Below are positions 40,644-47,962 of a stretch of DNA of 64,000 bases, piece by piece. The DNA comes from SIG636 sp045592105 (GTDB lineage: Bacteria; Bacillota; Clostridia; Oscillospirales; CAG-382): positions 13,922 through 77,921 of the forward strand of contig JAZNUB010000045.1 of assembly GCA_045592105.1 (NCBI GenBank). The letters run 5' to 3'. The translations under genes and the position numbers were made by a program. The notes under the pieces were generated by a model. That model was given only the letters and a program-made list of their open reading frames with translations, was not told the origin of the DNA and did not search any database. Numbering within the stretch: position 1 is the first letter of the stretch; each line of letters starts with the position of its first letter.

Positions 40644-41516
40644 TTGAACGTACAAAGGGTAGCTTTAATACCCAACATAACCAAACCCGGTGCGCTACGC
40701 TGTGCTATCCGTGCGGCAAGCGTGCTTCGTGAGGTGGGGATAGAACCGCTGATAGACGAGGGCAAGCAGCCTACCTTTGCCGCATTGGGCGAGAGCATAA
40801 GCTGTATGCCGTTGGACGAGCTGTATAAGGTAAGCGATATAGTGATAGTGTTTGGCGGCGACGGCACGGTGCTTGGCGCGGCAAAGAAGGCGGCGGAAAC
40901 GGGCGTGCCTATCCTTGGCGTAAACTTTGGGCACGTAGGCTATATTACGGAGCTTGAGGAAAGCGAGGTAGATATGCTTCGCCGTTTAAGCACGGGGGAT
41001 TATTATATAGACGAGCGTATGATGCTGGACATAAGCGTTGGTAAAAACGGCAGAAGGCTGTTTTTCGCCCGCGCTTTTAACGAGGCGGCAGTAACGCGCG
41101 GCATAGTGTCGCGCCTTGCGGATTTCACCGTTAGCTGTAACGGCAGCTTGGTAAACCGCTACCGTGCGGATGGGCTTATCGTTGCAACGCCAACAGGCTC
41201 CACAGCGTATTCAATGGCGGCGGGCGGCCCTGTAATAGACCCATCGCTGGAGGTAATAAGCGTAACGCCGGTATGCTCCCATTCCTTGGATTCTGCGCGC
41301 ACGCTTGTTTTCGGCCCGCAATCCGTGATAAAAATAACCGTTCCCTCCGCTAAATATGCAGAATCAATGGTAACGGTGGACGGCAGAACTTTTTTCAGAA
41401 TAAACGATGGCGATTTGGCTATAACGCTAACTCGCTCTGAAAGCAAAATAAAGCTTATAAGGTTTAAAAACAGCTCCTTCGGCAACACTCTTTATCAAAA
41501 GTTTGGCACCGGTTGA
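40644..41516 (+). CDS. nadK: NAD kinase
   Basis: Phosphorylates NAD to NADP. The 290 residues have VIVFGGDGTVLGAAK (GGDG motif), VNFGHVGYITELEESE, and IVATPTGSTAYSMAAGGPVIDP. The start is TTG at 40644 with AGGGG upstream. Located between tlyA and argR as in Bacillus. Confidence 0.96.
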   Translation: MNVQRVALIPNITKPGALRCAIRAASVLREVGIEPLIDEGKQPTFAALGESISCMPLDELYKVSDIVIVFGGDGTVLGAAKKAAETGVPILGVNFGHVGYITELEESEVDMLRRLSTGDYYIDERMMLDISVGKNGRRLFFARAFNEAAVTRGIVSRLADFTVSCNGSLVNRYRADGLIVATPTGSTAYSMAAGGPVIDPSLEVISVTPVCSHSLDSARTLVFGPQSVIKITVPSAKYAESMVTVDGRTFFRINDGDLAITLTRSESKIKLIRFKNSSFGNTLYQKFGTG

Positions 41517-41537
41517 GAGCAAAAAAAGGAGTATAAA

Positions 41538-41993
41538 ATGAAGAAATCTCAAAGACACGCCGCTATACTTGACCTTATACAAAGGAAAAGCATACGCACG
41601 CAGGAAGAGCTTTTGGAGCATCTAAAAAAGATGGGATTCGATACAACGCAGGCAACCGTTTCCCGCGATATAAGAGATTTAAAGATAGTAAAAGCATCGG
41701 ACGGTAACGGCGGCTACAAGTATTCCGCGGCACTTTCTATGGGGGATGGGGATTTTGCCTCCAAGCTGAAAACCATATTTACAGAGGCGGTTTACAGGGT
41801 GGACAGTGCCTGCAATATGGTGGTGCTTAAAACCTATGCGGGCATGGGTAGCGCGGCAGGTGCGGCTGTGGACTCTATGCAGATGGACGGCGTTGTTGGC
41901 ACACTTGCTGGGGACGACACTATGTTTATAGTAGCGCGCTCGGTTGAGGCGGCAACGGAGATAAGCAAGCAGTTATCACAGCTTTTAAAGTAA
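41538..41993 (+). CDS. argR: arginine repressor
   Basis: Arginine-responsive transcription factor. The 151 residues have an N-terminal winged helix (RHAAILDLIQRKSIRTQEELLEHLKK, TQATVSRDIRDL) and a C-terminal oligomerisation/arginine domain (MGSAAGAAVDSMQMDGVVGTLAGDDTMFI). Its place in front of recN is conserved in Firmicutes. Confidence 0.96.
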   Translation: MKKSQRHAAILDLIQRKSIRTQEELLEHLKKMGFDTTQATVSRDIRDLKIVKASDGNGGYKYSAALSMGDGDFASKLKTIFTEAVYRVDSACNMVVLKTYAGMGSAAGAAVDSMQMDGVVGTLAGDDTMFIVARSVEAATEISKQLSQLLK

Positions 41994-42008
41994 GAGAGGG
42001 AAAGAAGT

Positions 42009-43685
42009 ATGCTGTCGTCACTACATATAGAAAACGTGGCGCTGATAAAAGAGAATACCTTGCTGTTTGGCGGCGGATTTACCGTGCTAACGGGTGAAAC
42101 GGGCGCAGGCAAAAGCATTATATTAGACGCGCTTTCCTTGCTTTGCGGCGGCAGAAGCGATAAGGAGCTTATCCGCACAGGTGAAAGCTACGCTTTTGTA
42201 GAGGGCTGCTTTGACGGGCTGGACGATGAAATTGTGGAAAAGCTTTCTATGCTTGGCGTTACTCTTGACGAGGACGGCGTGCTGTTTTTAAGCCGCCGTG
42301 TATCGGCAGACGGTAGAAGCGTTGCACGCATAGGGGATAGGCAGGTTCCGTCCTCACGCCTTCGCGGTGTGGCGGAGCTGCTTTTGAACATCCACGGTCA
42401 GCAGGATACGCTGCTGCTGGCAGACAAGGCGCGCCATCTGCCGCTTATAGACAGCTATGCCAAAACAGAGCAGCTGTTATCGGAATACAGCGGGCATTAC
42501 GCGCGCTATACCGAGCTTGGAAAAGAGATAGAGGCGCAAAAGGCAAAGGCAGCGGATAGCGCCTTTCGCAAAGAGATGATAGAGTATAAGCTTCAGTCGC
42601 TTAAAAAGGCAAAGCTTCGCCCCGATGAAGAGGAGGAGCTTTTGCAAAGCAGGAAGCGTTTGCGTGCGGCAGAGCGCATCTGTGCAGGCGCAAGCGGCGC
42701 GTACAGCCTGCTTTACGAGGAGGACGGCTCGGCAGGGGAGCGCGTTTACGATGCAATCTCCGCGCTTTCGCCCCTGAAGGATGCATTGCCCGAAGCGGCA
42801 CAGCTTTTGGAAAGGCTTGAGAGCATTAAATGTGAGATAGACGATATTGCCGATACCTTAAAGGAGTTTGCTCAAACGGATGCAAACACCGCGGCTATAG
42901 AGCTTGACGAGGTTGAAACAAGGCTTGAGCTTATAGCGGAGCTAAAGCGCCGTTTTGCAACGGATTATGCGGGCTTGCTTTCCGCGCGGGACGGTTTGCT
43001 TGCGGAGCTTGAGCAGATAGAAGGCAGTACCGAGTATATAGAGGAGCTTACGGAGGAAAGAAAGCAGTGCGAGCAGGAGATGCTTGCTGTTGGCAAGCGG
43101 CTTTCTGCCCAAAGGCGCAGTGCGGCGTTGGGGCTTGAGGAAAGAGTTAAGGAGTGCTTGGCACAGCTTGATATGCCCTCGGTAGGCTTTAAGGTTATGT
43201 TCACCGCAATACCGCCGCGGGCGGACGGTTGTGACGAGGCGGAGCTGCTTATTGCACCCAACGCGGGTGAGGAGCCGAAGCCGCTATCAAAAATCGCATC
43301 GGGCGGTGAGCTGGCGCGTATTATGTTGGCGTTTAAAAGCGCGCTGGCGGAAACAGAAAAAACACCTGTTATGGTGTTTGACGAGATAGATACGGGTATA
43401 TCTGGCAAGACCGCGCAGAAAACGGGGCTTGCGCTTAAACGCCTTTCCGCGCGTGAGGGTACGCAGGTGCTTTGCGTAACCCACTCTGCACAGATAGCGG
43501 CACTTGCCGATACGCATTTGCTTGTTAGCAAGCGTGAGGACGCGGGGCGTACAAAAAGCCTTGTGCGCGCGCTTGACAGCGACGGACGTGTTGAGGAGAT
43601 AGCGCGTATTATAGGCGGCATAAACGTTGGCGAAGCAACGCTTAACGCCGCAAGAGAGCTTATTAGTGAGGCGGCTATGCTATGA
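42009..43685 (+). CDS. recN: DNA repair protein RecN
   Basis: SMC-like ATPase that acts at double-strand breaks. The 558 residues have Walker A GETGAGKSIILDAL near residue 30, INIHGQQDTLLL-type Q-loop sequence, a long coiled-coil centre, the signature LSKIASGGELARIMLAF and Walker B VMVFDEIDTGISGKTA. Overlaps the VanZ-like gene by four bases. Confidence 0.96.
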   Translation: MLSSLHIENVALIKENTLLFGGGFTVLTGETGAGKSIILDALSLLCGGRSDKELIRTGESYAFVEGCFDGLDDEIVEKLSMLGVTLDEDGVLFLSRRVSADGRSVARIGDRQVPSSRLRGVAELLLNIHGQQDTLLLADKARHLPLIDSYAKTEQLLSEYSGHYARYTELGKEIEAQKAKAADSAFRKEMIEYKLQSLKKAKLRPDEEEELLQSRKRLRAAERICAGASGAYSLLYEEDGSAGERVYDAISALSPLKDALPEAAQLLERLESIKCEIDDIADTLKEFAQTDANTAAIELDEVETRLELIAELKRRFATDYAGLLSARDGLLAELEQIEGSTEYIEELTEERKQCEQEMLAVGKRLSAQRRSAALGLEERVKECLAQLDMPSVGFKVMFTAIPPRADGCDEAELLIAPNAGEEPKPLSKIASGGELARIMLAFKSALAETEKTPVMVFDEIDTGISGKTAQKTGLALKRLSAREGTQVLCVTHSAQIAALADTHLLVSKREDAGRTKSLVRALDSDGRVEEIARIIGGINVGEATLNAARELISEAAML

Positions 43686-44140
43686 CGCTACGCAAGAAAA
43701 AAACAATAAAGATTTGCCTTGCCGTATTAGGCTTAGCTGTTTGGTTGCGGTTTATATTTAGAAATTCGCTTAAAAACAGCGTACAGTCTGCCAACCAAAG
43801 CGAGGCGGCAGAAGGCTTTTTGCGCCGCATATTAAGCTCGTTAGGCTTTAGCGGCAACGCGGAGGCAGTTGCAGAAATAGCCGTAAGAAAGGCGGCGCAT
43901 ATATTTGAGTTTTTCGTTTTGTTTTTGCTGTTGGCGGCGCTTTTTGCCCTGCTTATCAAAAGCATAAACGTAACGGTGATATGCTCTTCGGCTTTGGCGT
44001 TCGGTTTCGCTTGCATAGACGAGTGCTTGCAGATTATTTCGCACCGCGGCGCATCAGTACGGGACGTGCTTATTGATTCGGTAGGTATAGCCATAGGCGC
44101 ATTGCTTTATGTTTTCGTGCGTAAAAAACGAAATAGATAG
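43682..44140 (+). CDS. VanZ-like membrane protein
   Basis: A 152-residue protein with about four hydrophobic segments (ICLAVLGLAVWLRFIF, IFEFFVLFLLLAALFALLI, VICSSALAFGFACIDECLQ, LIDSVGIAIGALLYVFV) and the VanZ-family landmarks RKAAHIFEFF, DECLQIISHRGASVRDVLID. VanZ confers low-level teicoplanin resistance in enterococci; most family members have no known role. Last gene of the operon. Confidence 0.9.
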   Translation: MTLRKKKTIKICLAVLGLAVWLRFIFRNSLKNSVQSANQSEAAEGFLRRILSSLGFSGNAEAVAEIAVRKAAHIFEFFVLFLLLAALFALLIKSINVTVICSSALAFGFACIDECLQIISHRGASVRDVLIDSVGIAIGALLYVFVRKKRNR

Positions 44141-44151
44141 AATTATGGGCT

Positions 44152-44185
44152 GTATCAAATCATTCGATTTGATACAGCCCATTTG
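44152..44185. repeat. hairpin sharing its core with the 1323-1360 terminator
   Basis: 15-base arms 44152-44166 and 44171-44185, loop ATTC. The inner core CTGTATCAAATC/GATTTGATACAG is identical to that at 1323-1360, more than 42 kb away, while the outer bases of the two arms have changed in step (GGG versus AGGGT). Neither side has a T-run here, so it is not a canonical terminator. Confidence 0.75.
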
Positions 44186-44189
44186 CTTG

Positions 44190-44287
44190 GGGATAGGAAA
44201 AAATGGTTGGAACGGGCGAACTGAACTGAAGCTGTACCGATAGTACTGCAAAGTGAAGTTCGTTCGTAGCAAGAAAATATATTATAA
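44190..44287 (+). repeat. dispersed structured repeat, copy A
   Basis: Contains GGATAGGAAAAAATGG, then a stem closed by CGAACT (44217-44222) and AGTTCG (44257-44262) around GTAC...GTAC, then TAGCAAGAAAATATA. The order hairpin, GGATAGGAAAAAATGG, stem, TAGCAAGAAAATATA is repeated in reverse orientation at 47851-47955; the stem alone recurs at 63891-63957. Confidence 0.72.
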
Positions 44288-44290
44288 AAG

Positions 44291-44318
44291 GCTAATCGTG
44301 GCTTTCGCCACGATTAGC
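44291..44318 (-). terminator. GAAA-loop hairpin after the beta-helix gene
   Basis: 12-base arms 44291-44302 and 44307-44318. On the minus strand the loop is GAAA (GNRA type) and the tail CTTTTATAATATATTTT. It probably ends the VTC/DUF4956/beta-helix operon. Confidence 0.7.
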
Positions 44319-44379
44319 TTCCATTATGTAATATATATTTTTCCTTGCGATCCAGCCGGTTTTTACAGCCTCATTTGAT

Positions 44380-46260
44380 TTAATTAGTGCTTCCGCCTTG
44401 AAAGATGTTTGCCTTCATAGTAACATTCATAATAAGCTCGCCGCCTGTGCAGGTGGTGTTTTGTGCAAAACCAAAGCTATCAAGCCCGTTGGCGTTGCCG
44501 CCAGCCATAAGCGTGTAGCTACCGCCCTTCTTTATGGAGGGCGCGGATATTACCGCAGAGGAATACGCCTTATCGGGGCTTATAGCAACTATTGCGTTCC
44601 CCTCACTATCGCGGAGCGTAAGCAGGGTGTTTGCTGCTTGAGTTTTGAACTTGCAAAACGCCGTGCCCTGGCTTGGGGAGTTAGAGAAGCCCTGTGCCAT
44701 AGGCGCGCTTCCAAGTGCAACAACCACGCCGCCGTTGATAACAGAACTGCCTGCACAGTCCAATGAGCTGTCTAAATCAGAGGTGGGGCCGCTTATCACC
44801 ATAACGCCGCCGCGCACTTGTAGAGTGCCGTTAGAGTCTATACCGTCACCATCGGCGTCTATGTAAAGCGTACCGCCTGTAAGTGTGAACGCGTTTACCG
44901 TCATAATACCATCGTCCGAGGCATTTACGGTAACCGCACCGCCGGACATTATCACGCGGGATGCATCCATACCCTCAAAGCTGTTTTCAACTGTTATAGT
45001 GCCGCCGCTTACGGCAAGGTCGCTGTTAGCGTGGAAGGCATCGTTGCCGCTGGATAGCGTTAGCGTGCCGCCCGTTATGCTTATAGTGCCGTTGGAATGT
45101 ATACAGTCATCTCTGGAGCTTATGTTGTAGCTACCGCCCGATATAAGGATATCGGATACCGCTTTAAGCCCTTTGTAAGACTCTGCCGTTTCGGTGCCAA
45201 GCGCAACGCTTCCGCCACCGCCGCTTTTAACGGTTATGCTTGCAACGTCGGATTTAAGTACGGTTTCCGCCTGTATACCGTCGTGAACAGCCGTTACGTT
45301 GATAGCGCCGCCTTCTATGTAAATGTAGCCCTTGGCGGCGTTTTCTGTGTTGTCGGAGGTGATACCGTCATCACCGCTGTTGATGGTTATAGCACCGTTT
45401 TTGATTTTAACGTAGTCCTTGCCGTTTAGCGCTATGCCTTTAGAGCTTATGTTAAGCGTACATTCGGAAACAACAACCCTGTCTTTAGAAACAACGCCGT
45501 GCTGTTTGTTGCCCTTAACGGTAAGCTTGCCCGTGCCGTTTATCGTCATATCCGCAAGGCTGAAAATAGCCGCATCCACGTTTGTTGTGCCGCTTGTAAG
45601 CGTGTATGAGTTACCGTCGCTTACGTAGTTTTCCGTGCCGTCGAATGCTGTTATAGTAACCTTGTCAGCCTCTTTAACAACTATAGCGGGGCCGTTTGCG
45701 TTGTTTATCACAACGCCCTTTAAAACAAGCTGAACCTTTTCGGTAGCCGCAACCTCAACAATTATCATGCGGTTTGTAAAAGCACCCTTAAGCTCGTGCG
45801 TGCCTGCCGTTGTTATATATATGTCCTCGGCAGGGGCAGGCGGAACCTCTTCGCTGCTATCCTCTGCCACGGAGCTATCCTCAGGCTCGGAAGGGGTATC
45901 TGCCACGGAGCTGTCCTCGGGCTTGGAGGGGATATCTGCAACGGAGCTGTCTGTATCGGAATAGCTGCTGTCCTCATAGGAAGCATCGCTTTCCTCGCTA
46001 ATCGCTTCGCTTATATCCTCGCTGCTTTCATCCTCGGAGGGAAATGCGGAAATAGGGTCCCCCTGTATTACGCTAACCACGTCGCTTTCATCGTAGGAAG
46101 CGGCGATATCGCCATCGTCAAACGAAAAGTCCATCCCAACGGTAGGCGCGGTGGATACGTCCGTATCAGAAAGCTCGTCTTTAAAGAAGATAAGTATAAC
46201 GCTAAGAAGTACTGCAACTGCCACAACGCCCGCAATGGTGATAATTGTGGATTTCCTCAC
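44380..46260 (-). CDS. membrane-anchored beta-helix protein (DUF4353-type carbohydrate-binding domain)
   Basis: A 626-residue surface protein. A transmembrane anchor lies at residues 7-27; residues about 45-145 are an acidic Ser/Asp/Glu/Pro linker with repeats such as PEDSSVAD; the rest is a right-handed beta-helix of GG-rich turns (ISGGSYNISSRDDCIHSNG, ITGGTLTLSSGNDAFHANS, MSGGAVTVNASDDGI). The family is annotated as carbohydrate-binding and is regularly found with VTC and DUF4956 genes. GTG start (GGAGG upstream) overlapping the DUF4956 stop by four bases. Function unproven. Confidence 0.85.
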   Translation of the reverse strand: MRKSTIITIAGVVAVAVLLSVILIFFKDELSDTDVSTAPTVGMDFSFDDGDIAASYDESDVVSVIQGDPISAFPSEDESSEDISEAISEESDASYEDSSYSDTDSSVADIPSKPEDSSVADTPSEPEDSSVAEDSSEEVPPAPAEDIYITTAGTHELKGAFTNRMIIVEVAATEKVQLVLKGVVINNANGPAIVVKEADKVTITAFDGTENYVSDGNSYTLTSGTTNVDAAIFSLADMTINGTGKLTVKGNKQHGVVSKDRVVVSECTLNISSKGIALNGKDYVKIKNGAITINSGDDGITSDNTENAAKGYIYIEGGAINVTAVHDGIQAETVLKSDVASITVKSGGGGSVALGTETAESYKGLKAVSDILISGGSYNISSRDDCIHSNGTISITGGTLTLSSGNDAFHANSDLAVSGGTITVENSFEGMDASRVIMSGGAVTVNASDDGIMTVNAFTLTGGTLYIDADGDGIDSNGTLQVRGGVMVISGPTSDLDSSLDCAGSSVINGGVVVALGSAPMAQGFSNSPSQGTAFCKFKTQAANTLLTLRDSEGNAIVAISPDKAYSSAVISAPSIKKGGSYTLMAGGNANGLDSFGFAQNTTCTGGELIMNVTMKANIFQGGSTN

Positions 46261-46940
46261 AGCTCGTCTCCTCCTTCAAGTATCTCGGAAATAACTATTT
46301 CAAGGTTGCCGTTGCGGCATCTGAGCTCATCAATAAACTCCTGCATCTTGCTTTCGTCCTTAAGCTCTATCTTATAAAACAGCTTGTAAAGGCTACCCAT
46401 ATTGGTGGTTTTTGCTTTAACAAGCCAATGCTTTCGCGTGTATCTTTCAAACAAATCGTCAAACCCGTTTGCAAAACGAAGCGATTCGGGAACGGTTATG
46501 TGTAGCTCTACCATAGCTTGATCGCGCATGGGAACAAAGGTAAGCAAGGTCATAATAGCACCAACCACCAAGGTGAACAGCAACGCCAGCAAGCCGTAGC
46601 CCGCGCCGCAAACCAAGCCCGCCGTCATAGCAAGGAATATAGCGGCTATGTCCTTTGCCTTGCCGGGAACGGAACGGAAACGCACAAGCGAAAACGCGCC
46701 CGTTATTGCAACGCCAACGCCCACGTTGTCGCTAACCATCATAATAACCGTTTGCACTACCATAGGAAGCAGTACAAGCGACATTGCAAAGCTTTTAGAG
46801 GTTCTTGAACGTATAGAGGATGCAACCGCCGCAAGGATACCACAGCCAAGCGCAAAAAGCAAACCTATAAAATATACCTTTAATGAAAAGTTGTTAAGCA
46901 AATTAGTGCTTTCGATAAATGATTTACTAAGACCTAGCAT
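46257..46940 (-). CDS. DUF4956 membrane protein
   Basis: A 227-residue protein with about four transmembrane helices in its first 130 residues (VYFIGLLFALGCGILAAVA, MSLVLLPMVVQTVIMMV, IFLAMTAGLVCGAGYGLLALLF) and the family hallmark GVAITGAFSLVRFRSVPGKAKDI, followed by a cytoplasmic domain. Function unknown. In many Clostridia it lies beside VTC-domain polyphosphate polymerases, and it has been proposed as their membrane partner. It overlaps the VTC gene by 14 bases. Confidence 0.92.
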   Translation of the reverse strand: MLGLSKSFIESTNLLNNFSLKVYFIGLLFALGCGILAAVASSIRSRTSKSFAMSLVLLPMVVQTVIMMVSDNVGVGVAITGAFSLVRFRSVPGKAKDIAAIFLAMTAGLVCGAGYGLLALLFTLVVGAIMTLLTFVPMRDQAMVELHITVPESLRFANGFDDLFERYTRKHWLVKAKTTNMGSLYKLFYKIELKDESKMQEFIDELRCRNGNLEIVISEILEGGDEL

Positions 46941-47661
46941 AACTTAGTTCTCCTTTTATATATTGTGTTGGTGTTTTACCCATCAGTATTTGGTACGCCG
47001 TGCCGCATTTTGAAAAAGAGGAGGGAAGTATACCGCATTCGGTAAGCGCGCTTGACAGCCACAACGGCATTGCCCCATCCGTTTTTATTTCCAAAAGCAG
47101 CTCGTTGTCCTTTATTAGCTTTTTGCCGTCATCACCGTACTGCAAAAGCAGGTTGTCCCCACGGTATCTAACGTTGCTGTCAAAGGTTATACGCAGGCTT
47201 GGTATATCCTCTGCATAGAACGCTTCACGCTCGTAGGCAATGTATATGGAGGGCGTAGGATGCTCATAAAACTTCATAGAATAGTCTATCTCACGCATTA
47301 TCTGCGATTCCTCCGGGCGCACCCCGTTTTCCAAATAGTCCATAGCCTGCTTTAAGGTCATGGCTATACGGCGTTTGTAAACAACGCCCTTGTATTTCTT
47401 TTTTAGCTCCAAAAACACCTTTGTGTTTTCCTTGGGAACGCCATAGCTTCTAAGGCGTATCTTCTCTTTGTACGATATCGCCTCGATAGAATTGCGTATA
47501 AGCCTGTAATTCGGCGTGTCAAGGTAGATACTGCATATAGTGCTTTTGCCGTATTCATCAGGCTTAAGGTATTTTCCAACTATCGCAAGAAGTGCTTCTT
47601 TCTGCTGTGTTGTTATACGGTATTTCTTTTCTATGCGCTTAAAAATACAGATATCGCTCAA
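46927..47661 (-). CDS. VTC-domain polyphosphate polymerase-like protein
   Basis: A 244-residue soluble tunnel-fold protein related to the catalytic domain of yeast Vtc4, which makes polyphosphate from ATP. Expected basic and acidic tunnel residues are visible: FKRIEKKYRIT, STICSIYLDTPNY, YKEKIRLRSYG, VFLELKKKYKGVVYKRR, YIAYEREAFY, RITFDSNVRYR and LLLEIKTDG. I start at TTG 47661, with AGGGGGG seven bases upstream; GTG 47670 would abut that ribosome site. Transmembrane helices are supplied by the adjacent DUF4956 protein. Confidence 0.9.
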   Translation of the reverse strand: MSDICIFKRIEKKYRITTQQKEALLAIVGKYLKPDEYGKSTICSIYLDTPNYRLIRNSIEAISYKEKIRLRSYGVPKENTKVFLELKKKYKGVVYKRRIAMTLKQAMDYLENGVRPEESQIMREIDYSMKFYEHPTPSIYIAYEREAFYAEDIPSLRITFDSNVRYRGDNLLLQYGDDGKKLIKDNELLLEIKTDGAMPLWLSSALTECGILPSSFSKCGTAYQILMGKTPTQYIKGELSYARS

Positions 47662-47693
47662 ATAAAGCACCCCCCTATGCCAGTTTTTTTCTT

Positions 47694-47837
47694 TTAACGG
47701 CTAAAGTATAACAGCCAAACATTAATAGTACATAAAGAAACACAAAAAAAGCGAAAAATTTTTGGGGATGTAAAAAAAGCCCGGACCGCAAGAAAACCAA
47801 AAAAACTAATATTGTTGTTAATTGTAGCTAAAGCCAT
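47694..47837 (-). CDS. possible 47-residue hydrophobic small protein
   Basis: ATG at 47837 has AAGGAG six bases upstream, a very good ribosome site. The product starts MALATINNNISFFGFLAVRA, is rich in Phe and aliphatic residues, has scattered Arg/Lys and ends LLYFSR. It lies directly after dispersed repeat copy B and before the VTC gene. It matches nothing I know. It could be a small membrane peptide or a chance frame in AT-rich DNA; the ribosome site is the only strong evidence. Confidence 0.3.
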   Translation of the reverse strand: MALATINNNISFFGFLAVRAFFTSPKIFRFFCVSLCTINVWLLYFSR

Positions 47838-47850
47838 AATTAACTCCTTA

Positions 47851-47913
47851 TAATTATATTTTCTTGCTATGAACGAGCTTCAGTTCGTCCATTCCCCCCA
47901 TTTTTTCCTATCC
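47851..47913 (-). repeat. dispersed structured repeat, copy B (internally deleted)
   Basis: Read on the minus strand it has GGATAGGAAAAAATGG, CGAACTGAAG, CTCGTTC and TAGCAAGAAAATATA in the same order as copy A at 44190-44287, with about 30 bases of the stem interior missing. As in copy A, a hairpin (47923-47955) precedes it. Confidence 0.7.
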
Positions 47914-47922
47914 TCAACAAAA

Positions 47923-47955
47923 GTGCTGTAAAAAAACCGTGTTTTTTTACAGCAC
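47923..47955 (-). terminator. hairpin after the GT-C glycosyltransferase gene
   Basis: 15-base arms 47923-47937 and 47941-47955 around CGT; the stem includes seven A/T pairs. It starts seven bases past the glycosyltransferase stop at 47963 and is followed on the minus strand by TTTTG. It probably ends the seven-gene operon and is also the first part of repeat copy B. Confidence 0.78.
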
Positions 47956-47962
47956 CCAAAAA

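Noticed and set aside
44291..44318. Hairpin as a small RNA gene
   Set aside because: Position just after an operon end and the T-rich minus-strand tail fit a terminator better; no promoter seen.
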